DNA of 64,000 nucleotides from positions 1 through 64,000 of the forward strand of contig CALARR010000234.1 of the NCBI GenBank assembly GCA_937889015.1, read 5' to 3'. The translations under genes were made by a program, and so were the position numbers. Source of the DNA: an uncultured Planctomycetales bacterium. GTDB lineage: Bacteria; Planctomycetota; Planctomycetia; Pirellulales; Thermoguttaceae. Of the stretch, positions 8,519 to 15,967 are shown one piece after another. Each line of letters starts with the position of its first letter. The stretch's first letter is position 1. Below the pieces are notes generated by a model. That model ran no database searches. It worked only from the letters and a program-made list of their open reading frames with translations, and was not told where the DNA came from.

Positions 8519-10192
8519 GTGGAGTTTTTTGACACGGAATTGCAGGACCTGGTCGCCAAAGGAAAGTCCCAAGGCTATCTGACGTACGACGAGATCAACA
8601 GTTATCTGCCGGATGACGCGGTCAATCCGGAGAAGCTCGACAACCTGCTGATCGCCCTGGAAGAGCAGGGGATCGAGTTGTTCAATTCGGCGCCGGAGGA
8701 GGATTTCTTCGACGACCGGCAGGCGGACAAGCCGGAGCGAGCGGAAGGAGAGCCGGCGGAGGAGGATCGGGCCTACACGCTGCCGTTGCCCCTGCCCGAG
8801 GACGCGCGGAAGTGGAACAGCGATCCGATCCGGCTGTACCTGTCGCAGATGGCCGAGACGCCGCTGCTGAAGCGGGAAGAGGAAATCGCGCTGGCCAAGA
8901 CGATCGAGGTCACGCGGAAGCGATTTCGGCGCACGGTGATCGGCTGCCACCTGGCGATGGAAGCCACGGTGAGCACGCTGCAGAAGGTCCACGGGGGGAT
9001 TCTGCCCTTTGACCGGACGATCAAGGTTTCGCTGACGGAGCAGTTGACCAAGGAGCAGATTCTGGCGCGGATGCCGCACAATCTGCCGACGCTCACGCAC
9101 CTGATGGAGGAGAACCAACGGGACTTCGCCCGGCTGTTGAGCAAGCGGATTCCGGCCGAGGAAAAGGCGCGGCTGCGGAAGCGGTTCGTGTGCCGGCGGC
9201 GGAAGATGCTGATCCTGGTGGAGGAGATGAGCCTGCGGACGCGGCGCGTGCAGAGCATGATGCGGCAGATGGAGGACATCTGGCAGCGGATGTACCGGAT
9301 CCGCGATCGTTTGCAGACGCTGCAGCACAGCCCGGCGGCGCGCGGCGAGCGGGCCAACCTGCGGCGCGAGCTGCGCGACCTGATGATCCTCACCCAGGAA
9401 AGTCCGCGCAGCCTGCGCGCCCGCTGCGAGCGGATGCGGAGCCAGCACCAGGACTACGAGCAGGTGAAGCGGAAGCTGTCCAGCGGGAACCTGCGGCTGG
9501 TGGTATCGATCGCCAAGAAATACCGCAATCGGGGGTTGAGCTTCCTGGATTTGATCCAGGAAGGGAACACGGGCCTGATGCGTGCGGTGGACAAGTACGA
9601 GTACCGGCGGGGGTACAAATTCTCGACTTACGCCACATGGTGGATTCGGCAGGCGATCACGCGGGCGATTGCCGACCAGGCGCGCACGATCCGCATTCCC
9701 GTGCACATGATCGACGTTCTGAGTAAACTGAGGAATACGTCCAAGCGTCTGTTGCAGGAATTGGGGCGTGAGCCGACCACCGAGGAAACGGCCCTGGCGG
9801 CGGAATTGAGCATGGACGAGACCCGGCGGGTCTTGAACATGGGCCGCCATCCGGTTAGTCTGGATCGTCCGGTCGGCGAGAGTGAAGATAGTTGTTTTGG
9901 GGAGTTCATCGAGGACGATGGGCTGCCCCGGCCGGACAAGGCCGCCAACAATGAGCTTTTGCGGGAAAAGATCGAAGGTTTGCTCAAGACGCTCACGTAC
10001 CGCGAGCGGGAGATCATCCGCTTGCGCTACGGTCTGGGTGACGGGTACACGTACACCCTGGAAGAGGTGGGGCGGATCTTCAAGGTCACGCGGGAGCGTG
10101 TGCGGCAAATCGAGGCCAAGGCGGTGCGTAAGCTGCAGCATCCGGTGCGGAGCCAGCAGCTCGAGGGATTCCTGGACCGGGTTGCCGGCTGA
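8519..10192 (+). CDS. rpoD: primary RNA polymerase sigma factor (RpoD/SigA)
   Basis: 557 residues from a GTG start with GGAAGGAG at 8504-8511. Region 1.1 is present at the N-terminus (LVAKGKSQGYLTYDEINSYL). Region 1.2 follows (DPIRLYLSQMAETPLL). A long non-conserved basic and coiled segment occupies about residues 140-310. Region 2 is clear (NLRLVVSIAKKYRNRGLSFL, then YKFSTYATWWIRQAI), as are region 3 and region 4 (TRERVRQIEAKAVRKL). It directs transcription from -35/-10 promoters such as those seen upstream of dnaG and the Gfo/Idh/MocA gene. It is probably co-transcribed with dnaG and is followed by an intrinsic terminator. Confidence 0.95.
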   Translation: MEFFDTELQDLVAKGKSQGYLTYDEINSYLPDDAVNPEKLDNLLIALEEQGIELFNSAPEEDFFDDRQADKPERAEGEPAEEDRAYTLPLPLPEDARKWNSDPIRLYLSQMAETPLLKREEEIALAKTIEVTRKRFRRTVIGCHLAMEATVSTLQKVHGGILPFDRTIKVSLTEQLTKEQILARMPHNLPTLTHLMEENQRDFARLLSKRIPAEEKARLRKRFVCRRRKMLILVEEMSLRTRRVQSMMRQMEDIWQRMYRIRDRLQTLQHSPAARGERANLRRELRDLMILTQESPRSLRARCERMRSQHQDYEQVKRKLSSGNLRLVVSIAKKYRNRGLSFLDLIQEGNTGLMRAVDKYEYRRGYKFSTYATWWIRQAITRAIADQARTIRIPVHMIDVLSKLRNTSKRLLQELGREPTTEETALAAELSMDETRRVLNMGRHPVSLDRPVGESEDSCFGEFIEDDGLPRPDKAANNELLREKIEGLLKTLTYREREIIRLRYGLGDGYTYTLEEVGRIFKVTRERVRQIEAKAVRKLQHPVRSQQLEGFLDRVAG

Positions 10193-10274
10193 GAGCTTAT
10201 CCCAGGAGCAGCCCAGCCACGTCGGGCGGCCCAGCAGGACTGAGGCGTCGACAGGTTCTGGGGCCGGCTCCAAG
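10192..10274 (+). repeat. dispersed ~80-bp palindromic element, copy A
   Basis: One of four related copies in the window (B at 15671-15752, C at 37701-37780 reversed, D fragment at 38934-38967). Shared features are a TTATCCCAG/CTATCCCAG left end, a CGGGCGGCCC core and a right end GACAGGTTCTGG..CCGGCTC. This copy starts at the rpoD stop codon. Outer arms pair (CCCAG with CTGGG type). Confidence 0.8.
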
Positions 10275-10304
10275 GGGCAACCCTGTCGGCCTGACGCGTA
10301 TGTC

Positions 10305-10344
10305 AAGCCGCTGGTCGTGTGGCCAGCGGCTTTCTTTATTTCTT
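10305..10344 (+). terminator. intrinsic terminator after rpoD
   Basis: Perfect 10-base stem AAGCCGCTGG (10305-10314) with CCAGCGGCTT (10323-10332) around an 8-base loop, then TCTTTATTTCTT. It should end the dnaG-rpoD transcript. Confidence 0.85.
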
Positions 10345-10398
10345 GGATGACACGGCCGCGAGGCCGCAATCCGTACTTCGCAACTGATTCGAGGCTTT

Positions 10399-11109
10399 AT
10401 GGGACCGGGTAGTATTAGTACCGACATTCTGCGTAGGCTTCACAGTCTGCAGCGGCAATTGAGCGATCTGCGCGAGCGTTTGGGGCGCGGCCCACGGCAG
10501 ATGAAGATCCGCGAGGCGAACGTGGTTCACCAGGAGGAGGCGTTGGCGGCCGCGCAGGCGGAGGCCAAGACTTTTCGCGTGGCCACGGATTCCAAGCAGC
10601 TTCTGCTGAAATCGAAGGAAGAGAAGGTCAAGGAGTGGAAGCTGAAGCTGAACCAGGCGACCAGCAACCGCGAGTATCAGGCGTTGAAGGAGCAGATTGC
10701 GGCCGACGAGATGGCCAACAGCGTGCTGGCCGACGAGATCCTGGAAGCTATGGAGAAGCAGGACGGACTGCAGGCGCAGATCGTGACGGCCCAGGGGGCT
10801 CTGGCCAAGGCGCGCGAGGACGCGGCGCGCGTGGCCCACGAGATCGAACAGAGCGCGCCGCTGCTCAGCGGCGACATCCAGCGAGTGGAGTCGGAGTTGG
10901 TGGAGTGCGAGAAGAACCTGCCGGAAGAGCTGCGCGAGCCCTATCACCGCGTGGTGCGCGGCAAGGGGGACGACGCGCTGGCGCCGATTCACGAGGAGTT
11001 CTGCGGGGGCTGCAACCAACAGATCACGATCAACATGGTCAATGCCCTGCGGATGAACCAGCCGGTGTTCTGCAAGGCCTGCGGCCGCTTGCTGTACTTG
11101 CCGGAGTAG
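10399..11109 (+). CDS. coiled-coil protein with C4 zinc ribbon (CdsZ/zf-RING_7 type)
   Basis: 236 residues: a long alpha-helical coiled coil (residues about 8-190) with many Glu, Lys and Ala heptads, then a C-terminal C4 zinc ribbon (CGGC near residue 203 and CKAC near 225). This architecture matches the widespread bacterial zinc-ribbon family whose members are described as chromosome- or RNA-associated regulators; the precise role in planctomycetes is not known. A GAGG sequence lies 5 bases before the ATG. It is separated from rpoD by the terminator and from the sugar porter by 47 bases. Confidence 0.8.
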   Translation: MGPGSISTDILRRLHSLQRQLSDLRERLGRGPRQMKIREANVVHQEEALAAAQAEAKTFRVATDSKQLLLKSKEEKVKEWKLKLNQATSNREYQALKEQIAADEMANSVLADEILEAMEKQDGLQAQIVTAQGALAKAREDAARVAHEIEQSAPLLSGDIQRVESELVECEKNLPEELREPYHRVVRGKGDDALAPIHEEFCGGCNQQITINMVNALRMNQPVFCKACGRLLYLPE

Positions 11110-11156
11110 GCCGGCGTTGGCGAAACACGGATCACCCTGGGCCTTGGGAGTTTGCC

Positions 11157-12608
11157 ATGCAGAAGACGCTCTACGTCCTGGGTTGCGCCCTGGTTGCGGC
11201 CCTGGGAGGGTTGCTGTTCGGCTTCGACACGGCGGTGATTTCCGGCACCACGGAGGCCCTGACGCGGGCGTACGGTCTGAGCGAGTTCTGGCTGGGATTC
11301 ACCGTGGCCAGCGCGCTGATCGGCACGATCCTGGGGGCGATGGGGGCCGGCTGGCCCGCCGACCGCATCGGGCGGCGGAATACGCTGATCGCGATTGCCG
11401 TGCTGTACTTTGTGTCGGCGGTGGGCTGCGGCGTGGCCTGGGACTGGTGGTCGCTGCTGCTGTTCCGCTTCATCGGCGGGATCGGCGTGGGCGGGGCGTC
11501 GGTCGTGTCGCCGATGTACATTGCCGAGATTTCGCCGGCGCGGTACCGCGGGCGTCTGGTGGCCATCACCCAGTTCAACATCGTCTTCGGCATCTTGTTG
11601 GCGTTCATCTCCAACTACGTGATCGCGCAGATGAACGTGGGGGCCACGGACTGGCGGTGGATGTTCGGCGTGGAGGCCCTTCCGGCGGCCGCCTTCTTCG
11701 GGCTGCTGTTCTTCACCCCCTATAGTCCGCGGTGGCTGGCTTCGCAGAATCGCGTGCCGGAAGCGCTGGCGGTTTTGAAACGCTTGGGGGCGGAGAACGT
11801 GGAGGAGGAGTTGCGCGCGATCCAGGCTTCGCTGGACATGACGCACCACAGTCTGCGCGAGCCGTTCTTCCGCCGCGCGTACCTGAGCCCGATCCTGCTG
11901 GCCGTGGCGATTGCGGCCTTCAACCAGCTTTCGGGGATCAACGCGTTGATGTACTACGCACCGCAGATCTTCAAGATGGCGGGGGCGGGCAGCGACTCGG
12001 CGCTGCTGCAGACCGTGGCCGTGGGGGGCATCAACCTGGTGTTCACCATGGCGGCCTTGGCGATCATCGATCACTTTGGCCGGCGGAACCTGATGCTGGC
12101 GGGGTCGATCGGCTATATCCTCAGCCTGGGCGGCACGGCCTGGGCGTTCTACACGTATGGGGCCGAGTTCCAGGTGACGATCGACGCCACGGCGGCCCTG
12201 GCCAGCGCCAAGGCGACTGCTGACGCAGCGGGGATCGCCGCGGCCCAGGCGAGCCTCAGCGCCGCCAGCAGCGCGGCCGCGGTGGGCAGCCTGGTGGTCC
12301 TGGTGAGCCTGCTGGTGTTCATCGCCTCGCACGCCTTTGGCCAAGGGGCGGTGATCTGGGTATTCATCAGCGAGATCTTTCCCAACCGGGTGCGGGCACG
12401 CGGGATCGCCCTGGGGTGCTCCACGCACTGGGTCATGGCGGCGGTCATCTCCTGGACCTTTCCGGTGATTGCCGCCTGGTCGGGGGCCCACGCCTTCGCC
12501 TTCTACGCGGCGATGATGGTCTTGCAGTTGCTGTGGGTGTTGTTGGTCATGCCGGAAACCAAGGGAGTGCCGCTGGAAGAGATCCAGCGAAAGTTGGGCA
12601 TTCGCTAG
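11157..12608 (+). CDS. MFS sugar porter (SP family)
   Basis: 483 residues with twelve predicted membrane segments. The ATG at 11157 has GGGAG 6 bases upstream. Sugar-porter signatures are present: LLFGFDTAVISG in helix 1, DRIGRRNTL in the helix 2-3 loop, the PESPRWL-like YSPRWLASQNR before the central loop, QLSGINALMYYAPQIFK in helix 7, and PETKGVPLEEI at the C-terminus. A longer extracellular loop between helices 9 and 10 is Ala-rich (AALASAKATADAAGIAAAQA), which is unusual for the family. By homology it is a proton-coupled symporter or facilitator for a hexose or pentose. The M14 gene starts 13 bases later. Confidence 0.9.
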   Translation: MQKTLYVLGCALVAALGGLLFGFDTAVISGTTEALTRAYGLSEFWLGFTVASALIGTILGAMGAGWPADRIGRRNTLIAIAVLYFVSAVGCGVAWDWWSLLLFRFIGGIGVGGASVVSPMYIAEISPARYRGRLVAITQFNIVFGILLAFISNYVIAQMNVGATDWRWMFGVEALPAAAFFGLLFFTPYSPRWLASQNRVPEALAVLKRLGAENVEEELRAIQASLDMTHHSLREPFFRRAYLSPILLAVAIAAFNQLSGINALMYYAPQIFKMAGAGSDSALLQTVAVGGINLVFTMAALAIIDHFGRRNLMLAGSIGYILSLGGTAWAFYTYGAEFQVTIDATAALASAKATADAAGIAAAQASLSAASSAAAVGSLVVLVSLLVFIASHAFGQGAVIWVFISEIFPNRVRARGIALGCSTHWVMAAVISWTFPVIAAWSGAHAFAFYAAMMVLQLLWVLLVMPETKGVPLEEIQRKLGIR

Positions 12609-12621
12609 AACAGGCACGGAA

Positions 12622-14379
12622 ATGGATCGCAGTCTGCCGTGGATCACGATTGGCTTGGCGTTGTCTTGTTCTCTGGCTGCCGCCCAGGAGGTTGCCTCCG
12701 TGGCCGGTTGGCGGATTTCGCAAGGCACGCCGGGCAACTATCGCACCTGCGTGGACCTGAGCGGACCGCACGCGGGCAAAGGGGCGGGCAAGATCGCGGC
12801 CCTGCCCTCCCAAGAGGAGATGCCCAAGGATGCGCGGAGTTGCTTCATCCAGGAGTTTCACGGGAAGACGGCGATCAAGGCGGGGCGGACCTATCGCTAC
12901 GCGGTCTGCTATCGAACCGAGGCCGCGCAGCCGGGCTCCGGCCAACTGCTCATCGACAGCTATACGAAGGAGGGCGAGAAGAGCCACAAGGCGCTGGTCA
13001 CGCAGACGCTGAAGCCCGCCGCCCAGTGGCAGACGGTGAGCGGAGAGGTGGAGGTGCCCAAGGACGCGGTGCGCGTGCGGATGCTGCTGTACCTGCGCGG
13101 CCGAGGGACGATCTGGTACGACGACGCCTTTCTGGGCGAGAGGGGCGCGGGGGGGGCCAACCTGCTGGCCAACGGCGGTTTTGAGCCGCCGGCGGGCCAT
13201 GTGTACGACCTCGCGCCCGAGAAGCCTAGCGGGAACCTGAAGTTCTTCGCCGACTTTGAGAACGCGACGCTGGGCAAGGTGAAGCAACTGGGGCCGGACG
13301 AGTACTACATTTTCGCCTTTCCGGAGGGCAAGCCGCACTCGCCGTTCCTCTGGTTCCACTTTCGGATCGAAGGCTGCCAGGGTCGGGAGATCACCTTCCA
13401 CGTCAACCCCACGCCCTTTTCCCAGGCCAAGACCGGCGGCAACGGCACGCGATTGCCGGTGATGAGCTACGACGGCGAGCACTGGACGGGGATCGAGGAC
13501 AAGGCGTGGAACGAGGACGGCACGGCCATCACTTTCAAGCAGCGGTTCACGCAACCGACGGCCTGGATCGCCTCGTTCTTTCCCTTCACGGCGGAACATG
13601 TCACGCGGTTCATCGAGGGGCACAAGGGATCGCCTTATTTTCGGGCGGGAGTGATCGGCCAGACCAAGCAGGGGCGCGACATCCGCATGTACACGATCAC
13701 CGATCCGGCCGTGCCGGAGGCGGAAAAGCGCGTGATCCTGTTCATCACGCTGCAGCACAACCTGGAGACCACCGGGGCGCTGGCCCTGGAGGGTATTTGC
13801 CGCTTCGTGCTGTCGGACGATCCGCGCGCCGCGAGGCTGCGGCAGAAGTTCGTGTTCTACGTGGTGCCGCAGATGGATCCCGACGGGATTGCGCAAGGCA
13901 ACATGTACTGCCCGGTGGGCAACCTCAACCGCCAATGGGGCCTGGGCACGACCGTGGAGACGGCCTGCGTGGAGAAGTTCGTGCGCGAGCTGGACTCGCG
14001 CGGACGCAAGGTGGACCTATTCATGGACTTCCACGGCTGGTGCCACACCACGCGGACCACGCTGTTCCTGACCTTCGGCCACGAGATCTGCGATCAGGCC
14101 AGTGAGGACGGCGTGGTGCGCCTGGCCGAGACGATCAAGCCGCGTTTGACGGGTGAGGTCAAGACCTCGCTGCGGCGGCAGCGGATCGCGACCGTCACAG
14201 GGATCACGGGCGATCTGAACCGGCTGGCCTGCGGTTGGCTGAAGTTCGAGGCTGGGGCCGGCCTGTGCTATTCGATCGAGATCTTCGGCGAGGGGGAATG
14301 CACGCAGCAGGGCTACTGGGACTGGGGCCGGGCGTTTGGCGAAGGGATCGCCGACTTCTATGGTTTGGGGACACCGTAG
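12622..14379 (+). CDS. secreted M14-family zinc carboxypeptidase with N-terminal binding module
   Basis: 585 residues with a signal peptide (ITIGLALSCSLAAAQ). Residues about 25-190 form a beta-sandwich like carbohydrate-binding modules found at the N-termini of secreted hydrolases. Residues about 215-330 resemble the N-terminal domain of cytosolic-carboxypeptidase-like M14 enzymes. The peptidase domain follows with the zinc ligands in QHNLET (HxxE) and a later His in FMDFHGW, the substrate-binding NLNRQW motif, and DPDG. It would cleave C-terminal residues from peptides outside the cytoplasm. It is only 13 bases from the sugar porter, so the two may be co-transcribed. Confidence 0.85.
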   Translation: MDRSLPWITIGLALSCSLAAAQEVASVAGWRISQGTPGNYRTCVDLSGPHAGKGAGKIAALPSQEEMPKDARSCFIQEFHGKTAIKAGRTYRYAVCYRTEAAQPGSGQLLIDSYTKEGEKSHKALVTQTLKPAAQWQTVSGEVEVPKDAVRVRMLLYLRGRGTIWYDDAFLGERGAGGANLLANGGFEPPAGHVYDLAPEKPSGNLKFFADFENATLGKVKQLGPDEYYIFAFPEGKPHSPFLWFHFRIEGCQGREITFHVNPTPFSQAKTGGNGTRLPVMSYDGEHWTGIEDKAWNEDGTAITFKQRFTQPTAWIASFFPFTAEHVTRFIEGHKGSPYFRAGVIGQTKQGRDIRMYTITDPAVPEAEKRVILFITLQHNLETTGALALEGICRFVLSDDPRAARLRQKFVFYVVPQMDPDGIAQGNMYCPVGNLNRQWGLGTTVETACVEKFVRELDSRGRKVDLFMDFHGWCHTTRTTLFLTFGHEICDQASEDGVVRLAETIKPRLTGEVKTSLRRQRIATVTGITGDLNRLACGWLKFEAGAGLCYSIEIFGEGECTQQGYWDWGRAFGEGIADFYGLGTP

Positions 14380-14426
14380 CAGGACGCCTCGGCATGCGTG
14401 GCGTGAAAAGGGTCGGGACGCGAGGC

Positions 14427-14454
14427 TTGCTTGGCTTGGGGCGTGGTCTATAAT
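14427..14454 (+). promoter_or_regulatory. sigma-70 promoter of the Gfo/Idh/MocA gene
   Basis: TTGCTT at 14427-14432, 16-base spacer and TATAAT at 14449-14454. The leader to the ATG at 14571 is about 110 bases and includes pyrimidine-rich sequence (CCCCTCTCCCTCCC). Confidence 0.6.
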
Positions 14455-14570
14455 CGGCCTTTCGAGCGTTGTTGCGCGCCGCCGCCACGGCAGAATTGTC
14501 GTCTTCCCCCTCTCCCTCCCACCGGGTAAGGGCTGGGGTTGGGATTCATTCATCAGAAGGGAGAGTTCTC

Positions 14571-15671
14571 ATGGCAACACTGGGCTTTGGCATCATCGGC
14601 TGCGGCATGATTTCGAACTTCCACGCACGCGCGATCAACGACGTGCGCGGAGCGAAGTTGGTGGGGTGTTTCGACCAGTTCCCGGCCGCGGCCGAGCGTC
14701 TGTCGGGCGCCACGGGCTGCAAGGCCTATGCGAAGTTGGACGAGATGCTGGCCAATCCGGCGATCCAGGTGGTGACGATCGGCACGCCCAGCGGGGCGCA
14801 CATGGAGCCAGCCGTTGCCGCGGCCAAGGCAGGCAAGCATGTGATCATCGAGAAGCCTTTGGAAATCACCCTCAAGCGGTGCGATGCGATCATCGCCGCC
14901 TGCGAGAAGGCGGGCGTGGTCTGCTCGACGATCTTCCCTTCGCGGTTCCATGATTCCAGCCGCGAGTTGAAGCGGGCCGTGGACGAAGGCCGTTTCGGCC
15001 GGCTGACGGTGGGCGATGCGTTTGTGAAGTGGTATCGCACGCAGAAGTACTACGACAGCGGCGCGTGGCGCGGCACGTGGGAACTGGACGGCGGCGGGGC
15101 GCTGATGAATCAGGCCATCCACAGCGTGGACCTGTTGCTGTGGCTGATGGGCCCGGCCACCGAGGTCCGGGCGGAGACGGCCCTGCTGGCCCACGAGCGG
15201 ATCGCCGTGGAGGACGTGGCCATGGCCTTGGTCCGCTTTGCCAATGGGGCGCGGGGCGTGATCGAGGCCAGCACGGCCATCTATCCGGGCTATTTGAAGC
15301 GGATCGAGCTGCACGGTTCGGAAGGCTCGGCGGTGATGGAGGAAGAGGACATCGTGAAGTGGGACTTCGCCAAGCAGAAGTCGCGCGACGCGGCCATCCA
15401 GAAGAAGATGGCCGAGCGACACAGCGGCGGCGGCGGGGCGGCGGACCCGGCGGCGATTGGCCACCACGGCCACGCGCGGCAGTTCCAGGACGTGGTCAAC
15501 GCGATCCGCAAGGGGACCAAGCCGCAGATCGACGGTCTGGAAGGACGTCGTTCGGTGGAGTTGATCCTGGCGATCTACAAGGCGGCGGAAACAGGCAAGG
15601 GTTTGAGCCTGCCGCTGCCGTCCGACCCGTCGTTGAAGGCGCGCAAGGTGGGCGTGGGCGGATTGGAGTAA
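14571..15671 (+). CDS. Gfo/Idh/MocA family NAD(P)-dependent oxidoreductase
   Basis: 366 residues from the ATG at 14571 with AAGGGAG upstream. The N-terminal Rossmann fold shows GIIGCGMISNFHARAI. The family motif EKPLEITLKRCD (the catalytic-region Lys of the EKP motif) lies near residue 98, and the substrate domain begins with WRGTWELDGGGALMNQAIHSVDLL, which contains the His/Asp pair typical of the family. It probably oxidises or reduces a sugar or inositol; the substrate cannot be set from sequence. No signal peptide, so cytoplasmic. It is a monocistronic unit ended by repeat copy B. Confidence 0.88.
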   Translation: MATLGFGIIGCGMISNFHARAINDVRGAKLVGCFDQFPAAAERLSGATGCKAYAKLDEMLANPAIQVVTIGTPSGAHMEPAVAAAKAGKHVIIEKPLEITLKRCDAIIAACEKAGVVCSTIFPSRFHDSSRELKRAVDEGRFGRLTVGDAFVKWYRTQKYYDSGAWRGTWELDGGGALMNQAIHSVDLLLWLMGPATEVRAETALLAHERIAVEDVAMALVRFANGARGVIEASTAIYPGYLKRIELHGSEGSAVMEEEDIVKWDFAKQKSRDAAIQKKMAERHSGGGGAADPAAIGHHGHARQFQDVVNAIRKGTKPQIDGLEGRRSVELILAIYKAAETGKGLSLPLPSDPSLKARKVGVGGLE

Positions 15672-15752
15672 GGACCTATCCCAGAACGATCCCAGCCACT
15701 TTGGGCGGCCCAGCGAGACTGAGTTGCCAACAGGTTCTGGGACCGGCTCTAT
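15671..15752 (+). repeat. dispersed ~80-bp palindromic element, copy B
   Basis: Begins right at the stop codon of the Gfo/Idh/MocA gene. Left arm CCTATCCCAGAAC, core GGGCGGCCCAG, right arm ACAGGTTCTGGGACCGGCTC. CCCAGAAC and GTTCTGGG are complementary, so the copy folds into a long hairpin. Nearly identical in layout to copies A and C. Confidence 0.85.
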
Positions 15753-15894
15753 TGCCCCTCAGATAGATAATGCAACGAGGGCGACCAGCGGGAGCCCGGT
15801 TTCGCGGTGCAAACGCCACCTTCGTATTGCATTCCTTTTCTGAAGATCAATAAACCGTTCGAACACAGCCGAGGCTGATTCGCAGTATATTCAT

Positions 15895-15933
15895 CGACCG
15901 TTGGTTGTGGCGGCAAACCGCAACCAACGGTCG
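15895..15933 (+). promoter_or_regulatory. 13-bp perfect inverted repeat in 5' leader
   Basis: CGACCGTTGGTTG at 15895-15907 pairs perfectly with CAACCAACGGTCG at 15921-15933 around a 13-base loop, and TTCTTTC follows. TATATT at 15886-15891 could be the -10 element just upstream. The hairpin is 35 bases before the ATG at 15968, so it could be an operator, an mRNA-stability stem or an attenuator. Confidence 0.7.
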
Positions 15934-15967
15934 TTCTTTCAACACCCTCGATCCCGAGGACTCCGCC

